Assembly: GCA_008501735.1 (NCBI GenBank)
Contig: QQUF01000049.1
Span: forward strand, 1 to 64,000
From: Calditrichota bacterium
GTDB lineage: Bacteria > CLD3
Length of the DNA: 64,000 nt
Direction of reading: 5' to 3'
In this document: positions 41,701 through 48,682 of the stretch, piece by piece
Position numbering within the stretch: the stretch's first letter is position 1
How the letters are laid out: the number at the start of each line of letters is the position of its first letter
Position numbers and translations under genes: made by a program
Notes under the pieces: generated by a model
What the model saw: the letters and a program-made list of their open reading frames with translations, nothing else
Database searches by the model: none
Told to the model about the DNA's origin: nothing

Positions 41701-42486
41701 CCAAACCGCTCCGTCAAATTTCCACAATCCTTTTGTTGTCGCTGCCCAAATTGTATCCGGTGAAGTTGGGTGAAACTCAATTCTATAAAAACTCTCAACG
41801 TCATCGTAAGTAAAGTTTAAAGAATGTGGAGACCAACTTTGTCCTCCATTTGTAGATTGCAACATTCCAATTCCTTGAAACCTTGTTGGACCTTCTCCGG
41901 TTCCTGCAAGAATGAACTGCGAATTTGTCGGGTGAATTGCCAAAGCTCCAATTGCAAGGTTTGGAATGTTGTCGTCGAGAGCGTTCCAAGTATTTCCACC
42001 ATTTGTCGTTTTCCAAATTCCGCCTGTTGCCGCTCCGACATAAATTGTGTTTCCGTCATTCGGGTCAATCGCAAGTGAAGCAATTCTTCCTGCCCAAGTT
42101 CCGGCAGAACCAACTGATTGCCAATTTGCTGCATCGTTGATTGAATTTCCACCTTTTCCATTGCTTTGGTTGTCAGGAATATTTTTTCCAAAACCGGGAA
42201 TTGTTTGCTTAAGTGTTTCGTATTGTTGCATTTGATAACCGAAAGGAATATTCCCATTTGGAAAAGCTCTTTGGTATTTAAAATTCCAAGCTCTGTTAAA
42301 TTGCTTGTAACCGCTTTTAGTTGAGCCATTCAGGTAATCTCGTGAGTCTGAATCTTCAACATCATATTTTTTATACCAATCGTTAGTTCTTAGTTCACTT
42401 TCAGCAAAAGCCAACTCAAAAGAAGCGGCAAGCAAAAAAGCTAAAACAAGAAACGCTAACATTGGCGATTTCGTAGAATTCTGCAT
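35764..42486 (-). CDS. Giant (2240 aa) secreted protein: N-terminal BNR/sortilin-type beta-propeller repeats, three ~1.1-kb CARDB-like modules, C-terminal Fn3-like domain
   Basis: Repeated GNTIYVGAATGGIWKTTNGGNTW blades; three copies of GWDF/GWTN...KGGRHT...D..DN...RTAPP...DGF; signal peptide at N-terminus. Confidence 0.9.
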   Translation of the reverse strand: MQNSTKSPMLAFLVLAFLLAASFELAFAESELRTNDWYKKYDVEDSDSRDYLNGSTKSGYKQFNRAWNFKYQRAFPNGNIPFGYQMQQYETLKQTIPGFGKNIPDNQSNGKGGNSINDAANWQSVGSAGTWAGRIASLAIDPNDGNTIYVGAATGGIWKTTNGGNTWNALDDNIPNLAIGALAIHPTNSQFILAGTGEGPTRFQGIGMLQSTNGGQSWSPHSLNFTYDDVESFYRIEFHPTSPDTIWAATTKGLWKFDGAVWSNIPVDTLPSFTNFTDFSFNPNDPSIVLCAMQRTQSSPAEIYRSTNHGNTWTAVSGIPDLDVRRIQLDWASKPGVDSVAFAIVSDSTNNATKGIYRTTDFGATWNLSSGTDLVEKQGGYNLEIITDRGNELKVYVGGFGWWRSSNGGQGWAKKTTQSNIPPFPSNYVHTDQHIAIRHPSNTNTFFVGCDGGLFKTTNDFDTFTDISNGLDITQFNFIDVHPNTPVDGNFSTISVIGGTQDNGLISFQNNPSQEWTRTGFSGDGGKVFYNYNNPNIVYATHQNFGFVTSNDGGNTWGGYNTPFGNDRMRFYGPMEIDLFSPTTLYAGTFRIWRTTDGMATWDSLSTDLTADSTDVISAIGVSPNTPNKIITGTARGNIMMTMDSYATNPTNITGTLPTRFVSDIAIHPTNNAKIYLTYSGFSGVVGTGHVFRTDNNGGIWNDITPPGMDLPVNTIIIDPSLPENIYIGTDLGIFHSPDEGQTWFAFDDGLPNAVVTDLKIQEIQNSFVPAKLVAATYGRGVWFTDLTRPNLTEAFPTGWTNSIVPRNNGLASTNNCQLPTVLTSNTNTTFLNFANINDGDGGTDFFTNRVFLDGELLNLTFSQGLESGGIQYNTNLGPFTIKGGRHTFTDSIDVFNNVFETDETDNGNSVSFIFEPLPLASHVPEQRTAPPEIGTGFFPNCDGFSYAKNNFAFGIGMLPINNSDDYDLRLYGDYYDSEYGFSLTEATSESGTGSVELVFGTYQGTVTTLYPAVFSATSSPTSSFFIEAASSSNNLVIETIMPYTFSAETISANHILDVYEVEMTAGENYDFILTNISGNADLATSVYSATSGLYGKTEFEMIGDLSGNGGNESFTFTPTVSGWHIFSVWKKHQNDLSKDAVYDLEVRKEPSNLAPAVPLGWDFHLVPTNFSGSTPTNVILPQTLVANDPLTPTYFNAAIQNIGDNPTPQFGVEFFIDDEFENAKVVQGGLGSNSLHFENNLQILSSIKGGRHTVMDSIDKQDLVIESNENDNVFTKQYIWEPYILSYDTPVQRTAPPKPNSTGYVYFNCDGFEFDFQGKNGTAWWLAAGTIPTTSSADIDIRTHNDYTGSLQGFGANLSQSGFGSGETDFVIVNGNIAPKTSYYFGVLNINETNDDFYIEAGHETALYFAPDSVGYFSLGSNSVVDVHEVYFSPSNLGTYDFVLTNINGNADLGISLYSKNGDFFKKSDYFTDANGDQAVSYLNGNGQDEIFKVEITESGYYGLAVWKKSNSDLGISAAYHVEIRESIGDFAPTTPIGWDFPITPTDFNGTTFTLPSTLNGNLTGGTFVNLGFTNLGPSSIETQNSYKIEYYLDDVLDNFITTFDNVNVNEEKSYTGFPSTVKGGRHTYGMFVDSEDSYAEIDELNNTFYKQFVWSPLDIGNGTPITRTSPPKKNSTGAIFPNSDGFETSVNLAQIAVVGIIPEDSNDDFDVRLHNDYTGSQNGFSTALATSGFSAGKSDFVFASGANQALVGDYFAGVTNENSGTGNFVIQSKVTASTISNNGTNGTFTLGANEIFEAYKVQLFANNTYYFLLNPTNGNANLGFSLYPNSSPSQKGKGDFVAFANSNNGNGGEVFSFTPTNTTFYDLVVWKDGSNDLPLTSDYEIIVTQTPIHNFTITANGLVPTSPVNLNYSKFGQVQNVQISGEFSDFVDDGTNVNLSSFTFAGTDERFMTQDQNSWSNVTASFSATVNYFRQWRNTFTTQVFAGGVPLSFGNNATFERTLFGAKQTVTSSSSTQFFADDSSVVIVFNETTGSTSDERWAINDFAIPMSLGQITSGSNTIPVTFFHQLKPNVNLVGTDVANTTDVWDRLSFGSLAPEFGVHTSWTGFCDRGSLLAFETFTSQNYTTNDTTIFTVDSAFDTTITYAQNSPTLPPITDVSISVQNGDVHLVWTPVAAAIAYNVYATDGTNVFYLGTATSPDFLDVGAVGNNEMRFYTVTAIDSFVSPSKEEGKTQEVK

Positions 42487-42489
42487 AAT

Positions 42490-42918
42490 TTACCTCGCTG
42501 TTGCTTTTGGAGTTTCTCGTCTGTTTTCTTTTGGAAGTTCAGGTCTGAATTTTTCAGGGTTTTGCAATTTTTCCAAAGCCGTTTCTATTTCTTGGCTTGT
42601 TTCTTTATCGCCTTTTGCTTTGTAAAATTCAAGACGAAGTTTCAAACCGTCAATTTCAGCTTGTCTTTTGACTTTTTCAATTTCTTTTTGGAGTTCAATT
42701 TCTTGTGAACGGTCTTCTAAATTTTTAATTCTTAATTCCAAATTCTCAATTTTTTGACGTGCCTCTTTGTGGACTGCTTGAACCTGGTTTTCATTTTCGA
42801 TTCTAAGTTGTCGAGCAGTTTTTTGGAGTACAGAACTTCTTGCATTTGTTTGTGCAAAAACTACGCTTGTGAAAATTATTGAGAGTAAAACTGTAAGAAA
42901 AATGTGAGCAGCTTTCAT
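42490..42918 (-). CDS. Secreted coiled-coil hypothetical protein
   Basis: 142-aa ORF with signal peptide, heptad-rich EARQKIENLELRIKNLEDRSQEIELQKEIEKVKRQ. Confidence 0.7.
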   Translation of the reverse strand: MKAAHIFLTVLLSIIFTSVVFAQTNARSSVLQKTARQLRIENENQVQAVHKEARQKIENLELRIKNLEDRSQEIELQKEIEKVKRQAEIDGLKLRLEFYKAKGDKETSQEIETALEKLQNPEKFRPELPKENRRETPKATAR

Positions 42919-43088
42919 TTTAAATTCTCCTTAGAAAGAGTTTGAGGTTTACTTTAAGGAGAGTTAACTCAAAATGAATGCCAAAAAAAATTTGTGCTTT
43001 CAGGTAGCTTGTAACCTAAGTTGTGATTTAGATAACAAACTTCCACTTTGTGAAATATCGCAAGGTGTGAGATTTGACAGGTATAAAA

Positions 43089-45596
43089 TTACTTCAAAAA
43101 TGTCATTTTTTTAGTATCTGAAAAGTTCGGAGTAGTAAGTTGGTAAAAGTAATTTCCACTTGAAACTGACTTTCCAAAGTTGTCTGTTCCGTCCCAAACA
43201 ATTGTTCCTTTCCGTTCAGTCAAAGCGAACTCTTTCACCTCTTCACCAAGAATGTTAAAAATTACCAACTTACCTTTCTCGTTACTTTTCAATTCGTAAT
43301 TTATCGAAGTTGTTGGGTTAAAAGGGTTCGGGTGATTTTGCGAAAGCGAGAATTTTTGAGGTAAAATTTCTTTTTCAGGAATATCAGTTACACCGTTTGC
43401 GATAAGTGGAATGCTTCCAACATAACCATTTCCATTTAAGATTAAGTTTGTCTGCATTAAACCCGAGAAATAATTTTCAAAATAAATATCTATTGAATCT
43501 TGAGAATTTGGAGAAATTATTATCGGTAATTTTGTTGTATCAACCTTGATTAAATCTGTATATGGAAATTCTCCCGAAATGTTATAAAGAAACAAGTCAC
43601 AAAGGGAAGAATCTACTGTGATAACTAAAGTAAAAGTATCAATTACTCCGACAGGAATATCTCCAAAATCAATCAAACTCGGTAAAATAGGGTTCAAGTT
43701 GCAACTTTCTTCGTTAAACTGATATTCATTATTGACAGTTAAATTAGTGCCTGAAATAACTTGGTGAATTCCACTGTGCCATTCTATAACTAAGCTATCA
43801 ATTTGAGTTTCATTTCTGAGTCCAAAATGTGCAACAGAACTACCTTGTGAACGACCTGAACCTCCATCAATTTCTCGGATTTGAACTGAATTCTGAGTGT
43901 AAAGTTTTAACCTTGTTCCGGTTGCAGCCTTATTACTTTGACTTCCTTCTAACCTAACTTGTAAATAATTATTAGAACTACAATTATCATTACGATAAAA
44001 AAAATATTTCCCTAATCCACCAATGAAAGCGTCTAAATCTCCGTCTTTATCAAAATCACACCAAGTAACTGTTTTGGTAGAAGTGTCCGAACTTGAAATA
44101 TTAATTTTTTGACTTACTTCTTTAAAAACGTTGGACGAACTTGCACCTTTGTTATAAAAAAATTCCATATCACTTCCGATATTAACTACCCAAACATCCT
44201 GCCAACCATCATTGTCAAAATCTCCTGTTGCACTTTCCCAGCTTTGGGAAAAGCCATTAGAAACATTTGTGAGAAATGAAACATCGTCGAAATAATTTTG
44301 TTTGTTTTCAAATAGAATATTTTCATATGAGCCACTAGCAAAATCAGCACTTGCACAAAAAATATCCATATTTGCATCGTTATTGTAATCAAAGAAATCT
44401 AAATCCCAAGTATTTCCGACAATGCTAACTCCCCAAGTATTAGTCACATCTGAAAATGTATTATTGCCATTATTTTGATAAAGAATATTACCTTGCCCTC
44501 CGTCGTGTCCGACATAAATATCAACAAATCCATCATTATTAAAATCCGTTGTAGAAACAGCGTGTCCGAATTGATTACTTTGACAACCACTTGAGGTGGC
44601 TAATTCTGTAAAAGTAGAATCACCATTATTATGATAGTAGTAATTATCTGCGACCTCATTAGCGATATAAAAATCAACAAACCCATCATTGTCAAAATCA
44701 TTCACAGAAATTCCACGTGAACTACTTGAAGTTCCACTTGTTCCTCCTGCATTATTAATAATATTTACACATTTTGGTTGAACAGTCGGTGCAATTGTGC
44801 CTGAAAGATTGTGATAGAAAGTATTTGTTCCTGCATTTAGAACATAAAGGTCAAGCCAGCCATCATTGTCAAAATCTAAAAAAACTGCTCCCCAACCATT
44901 TCCATTGTCTCCAACTCCATACTCAGAAGTTCCACTCGTAAAAGTGCCATTTCCATTATTTAAATAAAGTTGATTGTTTGCGTTAGAATTTACAACATAA
45001 AGGTCTTCCCAACCGTCATTATTAATATCTCCCCAACAAGCTCCTTGTGTATCCCAAGAAGGTTGAAATCCTATTCCTAAAGTTGACAGAATATCAGTAA
45101 ACTGTGGAAAGCTGTAAATTGTAAAAAATTCTGAGATTATGTTATTCGATGAATTTGGGTCAGTGGAAGTAGTGTTTGTAATTGTTATTTCAATTTCAAA
45201 AACTTCATTATCACAATTATTTTGTGGAATCCAAGGAATTGGAAAAACAATCAGCATTGTTGTATCCGGGACAAAATTTCCCACAAAGACATTGTCCAAA
45301 TAAACCGAACTACTATCAGATTTAATTTCAGCTAAGACATTCACAGATTCTGAATTTGGCGAGAAACTTTTAATGTAACAACTTAGCGAAATCGTATCTC
45401 CATAAGTGTAAACCAACCCCGAATTATTCGAAGGAGAAGAAATTGAAATGACTCCAACATCTCCAACAACCAAAGTATCAGTTTGGTTAATTTGCAAATC
45501 GTCATTTGCAAACACTGATGAAATTAGAACTAAGTTCAAAATTATGAAAATGGTTTTTTTAACAATCTTAACATTATTTTTTAGCTCTTTAAACAT
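43089..45596 (-). CDS. FG-GAP/VCBS repeat and ASPIC/UnbV domain protein with T9SS type A C-terminal domain
   Basis: WGDINNDGWEDLYVVN.., TDFNNDGFVDIYVGHD..; LQVRLEGSQSNKAATGTRLKLY..REIDGGSGRSQGSSVAHFGL; C-term FSLSQNHPNPFNPTTSINYELKS. Confidence 0.92.
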   Translation of the reverse strand: MFKELKNNVKIVKKTIFIILNLVLISSVFANDDLQINQTDTLVVGDVGVISISSPSNNSGLVYTYGDTISLSCYIKSFSPNSESVNVLAEIKSDSSSVYLDNVFVGNFVPDTTMLIVFPIPWIPQNNCDNEVFEIEITITNTTSTDPNSSNNIISEFFTIYSFPQFTDILSTLGIGFQPSWDTQGACWGDINNDGWEDLYVVNSNANNQLYLNNGNGTFTSGTSEYGVGDNGNGWGAVFLDFDNDGWLDLYVLNAGTNTFYHNLSGTIAPTVQPKCVNIINNAGGTSGTSSSSRGISVNDFDNDGFVDFYIANEVADNYYYHNNGDSTFTELATSSGCQSNQFGHAVSTTDFNNDGFVDIYVGHDGGQGNILYQNNGNNTFSDVTNTWGVSIVGNTWDLDFFDYNNDANMDIFCASADFASGSYENILFENKQNYFDDVSFLTNVSNGFSQSWESATGDFDNDGWQDVWVVNIGSDMEFFYNKGASSSNVFKEVSQKINISSSDTSTKTVTWCDFDKDGDLDAFIGGLGKYFFYRNDNCSSNNYLQVRLEGSQSNKAATGTRLKLYTQNSVQIREIDGGSGRSQGSSVAHFGLRNETQIDSLVIEWHSGIHQVISGTNLTVNNEYQFNEESCNLNPILPSLIDFGDIPVGVIDTFTLVITVDSSLCDLFLYNISGEFPYTDLIKVDTTKLPIIISPNSQDSIDIYFENYFSGLMQTNLILNGNGYVGSIPLIANGVTDIPEKEILPQKFSLSQNHPNPFNPTTSINYELKSNEKGKLVIFNILGEEVKEFALTERKGTIVWDGTDNFGKSVSSGNYFYQLTTPNFSDTKKMTFLK

Positions 45597-45621
45597 ATCT
45601 TACCTCTCAAATTTTTTAACT

Positions 45622-47634
45622 TTATTTTAGCAAAGTCATCTTTTTAGTTTCTGAAAAATTATTACCGACTAATTGGTAAAAATAATTTCCACTCGAAACA
45701 GGTTTTCCAAGATTATCTGTTCCGTCCCAAACAATTGTTCCTTTACTTTCAGTCAAAATATACTCTTTCACTTCTTCACCGAGAATGTTCAAAATCACTA
45801 ACTTACTATTTTTGTAATTTGAAATTCCCAAATCGTAATTTATTGAAGTCGAAGGGTTGAATGGGTTCGGGTAGTTTTGCGAAAGTGAGAAGTCTTTTTT
45901 TACAAGGGTTTTATTTTCATCAACATCTCCCAAATTTAGCGTATAAATTGTTCCTGTTCCGTTTTGATGCTTGTAAAAATGATAATCGGTTTGAACTGCA
46001 AATGGCAAAATAAAAGGATAGTTATAAAACCCTGCGAAATCATCTGTCTCAAAGGCAACTTCGACAAAACCGGATTCCATTCTTGCTTGTGGAATCATCG
46101 CATATTTTTCATCTGTTCCAAGAGAGTTAGTAATATTTTCAAATTCAGGGTAAATTGATGGGGAAGAATAAAATCCCCAATAATTTCCACCGTCAACTGA
46201 CATTGTGTGAAAAATATCTCCGTGAACTTGTGCATTTGCCGAATCTCCATTTGGCATATTTCCCCAATCAATATCGCCTGCTGGATAACCTGTAAAAATA
46301 ACGTGCATTGCTCCATTGTCATCAAATCCAAGTTGAGGAGTAGAAATTATTTGCTGAAATCGACCACCTAAATCCGCTCCACTTGGTGCAATTGTCGGAT
46401 TATTCCAAGAAGAACCGTCTTCAAAAACTGTTCCTCCGATTTTTCCAAAAGTTCCGCTGTCAGTGTAATCGTCATAGGCAAAAATTTGATTTTTACTTCC
46501 TGTTGTTCCATTTTGGTAAACTAATCTGTAAGCATTTGGAAAATAACTTCCCGCAGAAGTCGTTTTGTGTTCAACGTAAGTGTAATGCGGATTTCCTTGC
46601 AAATCCATTGTAACGTCAAAGTGATTAAAAGCTCGCCACTCAAAATCTTCGGGGGCTTGACTGTTCACAAAATTCAAAGGAGTGTCATCGCTTACGTTGT
46701 CAAAACTCCAAGTCGCTCCGTTGTCAAGACTTTCAAATTTGTAAAGAGCGTTTGAAGCTAAAGTTGTGTCTTGAAAAGAAGAACCAGAAGCGTGAAAATA
46801 AACTAAAATTAAACGGTCTGCTCCATCAGAAACAAAAACTTTCGCATCTGCATCTGTCAAAACATTAACTCCTGCAAGACTGTCCATTAGTTGGTAAGGA
46901 GCAAAATTTGTAAGAAGTGGGTCGCTTAACGAAGTGTGATAAAGTGAGTTTGGAGAAGTCGCTTGGTCGGCAACATTAAGAGTTCCAAAAACGTGCAATT
47001 TATCATTTGAACCGACAGCACAAGAGGGCCAAATTGGTTGTCCATCTCCAATTGGTAAATTTGGAACAAGCGGAGTGTTAGCTTTTTGCCAAAGTCCTTG
47101 TCCCGAAAGTAAATCAATATTTACAACTGTCCTAAAATCATCATTGAAATTCGGGTCTTGCAAATGACTCACAACTACTGCTGAACCACCAAGAAGATTT
47201 ACTGAGTTATTACGGTAGAAATCTAAACTTGGAAAACCACCTCTAAAACTTTCAATTCTTTCCCAACCAGGTGTAATTGTCTGAGTTCCTGTTCCATCAT
47301 CTTTTCCCCAAATTTGCCCATCGTAGGAAAACGAATAAAATGAACCGCGATATGGGTTTGTTGGTGGATTTGAAGTGAAGTATTCTGCACTTATAAAAAC
47401 AACGTGGTAATTTCCGTTCTCATCAATCGCCATTCTTTTGCCAATTGCTCCGTTTGCTTGATAATCCCAAAAACCTGTTCCAATTACGACTCCGGGAGAA
47501 TTGTACTGTGCAAAAACTCCACTTGCACAAAAACTAAATGCAAAAATCAATCCTAAAATTCTCACTAACATTTTTACCTCCAAAAAATTGTTAATCAATT
47601 TAAAAAGAAATAAACCTTTCAACAAATGTACCAA
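45622..47634 (-). CDS. T9SS type A sorting domain-containing secreted protein (sialidase/BNR-like fold possible)
   Basis: Signal peptide; C-term FSLSQNYPNPFNPSTSINYDLGISNYKNSKLVILNILGEEVKEYIL. Confidence 0.88.
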   Translation of the reverse strand: MVHLLKGLFLFKLINNFLEVKMLVRILGLIFAFSFCASGVFAQYNSPGVVIGTGFWDYQANGAIGKRMAIDENGNYHVVFISAEYFTSNPPTNPYRGSFYSFSYDGQIWGKDDGTGTQTITPGWERIESFRGGFPSLDFYRNNSVNLLGGSAVVVSHLQDPNFNDDFRTVVNIDLLSGQGLWQKANTPLVPNLPIGDGQPIWPSCAVGSNDKLHVFGTLNVADQATSPNSLYHTSLSDPLLTNFAPYQLMDSLAGVNVLTDADAKVFVSDGADRLILVYFHASGSSFQDTTLASNALYKFESLDNGATWSFDNVSDDTPLNFVNSQAPEDFEWRAFNHFDVTMDLQGNPHYTYVEHKTTSAGSYFPNAYRLVYQNGTTGSKNQIFAYDDYTDSGTFGKIGGTVFEDGSSWNNPTIAPSGADLGGRFQQIISTPQLGFDDNGAMHVIFTGYPAGDIDWGNMPNGDSANAQVHGDIFHTMSVDGGNYWGFYSSPSIYPEFENITNSLGTDEKYAMIPQARMESGFVEVAFETDDFAGFYNYPFILPFAVQTDYHFYKHQNGTGTIYTLNLGDVDENKTLVKKDFSLSQNYPNPFNPSTSINYDLGISNYKNSKLVILNILGEEVKEYILTESKGTIVWDGTDNLGKPVSSGNYFYQLVGNNFSETKKMTLLK

Positions 47635-47714
47635 TCCAAAAACAGATAGTTAAGTAATAATTTGAAGATTTTACGGGACTAAAAGTGTTTACTTTTTGTG
47701 AGAAACTGTTTCCT

Positions 47715-47754
47715 ACTTTTATTCAAAACTTTTTACAAATCTTGGAATAAAAGT
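47715..47754. repeat. 10-bp inverted repeat in divergent promoter region
   Basis: ACTTTTATTC...GAATAAAAGT. Confidence 0.6.
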
Positions 47755-47816
47755 TTTAGCTTCCGCTTTGTAAGACCAAAGTTTTTACAACACCAAATTT
47801 TTGCTCGGAAATTTTA

Positions 47817-48503
47817 ATGTCAAAGAAAGCAGTAATCTTTTTCTCGCGTAGTTTCAAAACAGAATCTCAAGCCAAAAACTTTTGTCCTAAAAGCCAAAAA
47901 CTCTCCGAAAAAATCACAAACAGAATTTCAAAAAATGTTCTCCAAAGCCTTAAAAATCTTGAGTTTGAGAAATTCTGGTTTTCAGATGTTTTGATTTCAG
48001 AAAGCCTTTTGGAAAAATTCAACTTCCAAGAAAACATTTTACAAGAAGGAAAAGACCTTCGCGAAAAAATCCAAAATGCTTTCACCCTGCTCTTTAAAAA
48101 AGGCTTTGAAGAAATTCTCATTCTCGGCAACGACACTCTTTTAAACTCTTCCGAAATCAGAAAAGCATTCGCAGAGCAAAAAGACGTTCTCGGAAAATCT
48201 GCCGACGGAGGTTTCTACCTTCTAAAAATCAAAAAAGGCTCTGCAAACTTTCAAGTTCTCTCAGCAGAAAATTGGCGTGAAGGAAAACTCAAACTTGGCA
48301 ATTTCGATTTCAAATTTCTAAAAACCAAATTTGACTTTGACACACTAAAAGACTTTCTCAATTTTTTCCCTGACCTAAAATTTGTAAAAACAATCCTGAA
48401 TGAAATTCTCAAACCGATAATTTTTTCTTTAGAAAAAACAACTAACAGATTTTCTAAAACCTCAAGAATTTTCTCCAACAAATCCCCTCCAATCTTCGCT
48501 TAA
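47817..48503 (+). CDS. DUF2064 / TIGR04282-like glycosyltransferase
   Basis: KAVIFFSRSFKTESQAKNF..EILILGNDTLLNSSEIRKAF..DVLGKSADGGFYLLKIKKG. Confidence 0.75.
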   Translation: MSKKAVIFFSRSFKTESQAKNFCPKSQKLSEKITNRISKNVLQSLKNLEFEKFWFSDVLISESLLEKFNFQENILQEGKDLREKIQNAFTLLFKKGFEEILILGNDTLLNSSEIRKAFAEQKDVLGKSADGGFYLLKIKKGSANFQVLSAENWREGKLKLGNFDFKFLKTKFDFDTLKDFLNFFPDLKFVKTILNEILKPIIFSLEKTTNRFSKTSRIFSNKSPPIFA

Positions 48504-48505
48504 AA

Positions 48506-48579
48506 AACATCCCTCTTAATCTCCCTTCAAAGGGGGACTTTCCAGTTTCTCCCTTTGAAGGGAGATTAAGAGGGATGTT
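48506..48579. repeat. 29-bp perfect inverted repeat with 16-nt loop between the two genes of the arsenic-like locus
   Basis: AACATCCCTCTTAATCTCCCTTCAAAGGG / CCCTTTGAAGGGAGATTAAGAGGGATGTT. Confidence 0.95.
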
Positions 48580-48682
48580 AACAAACTTTTTAAAAACTTG
48601 CGGAATTCACGCCCAAAGCGGGTTTTACGCTCCAAGACAAGAATTAAAACTTTATTTTTTACTCAAAAAAAGAAGGATAACA

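Noticed and set aside
41817-42329. 170-aa and other alternative-frame ORFs inside the 2240-aa gene
   Set aside because: Overlap the long supported frame, no domain signal, low-complexity Leu/Gln-rich translations typical of shifted frames
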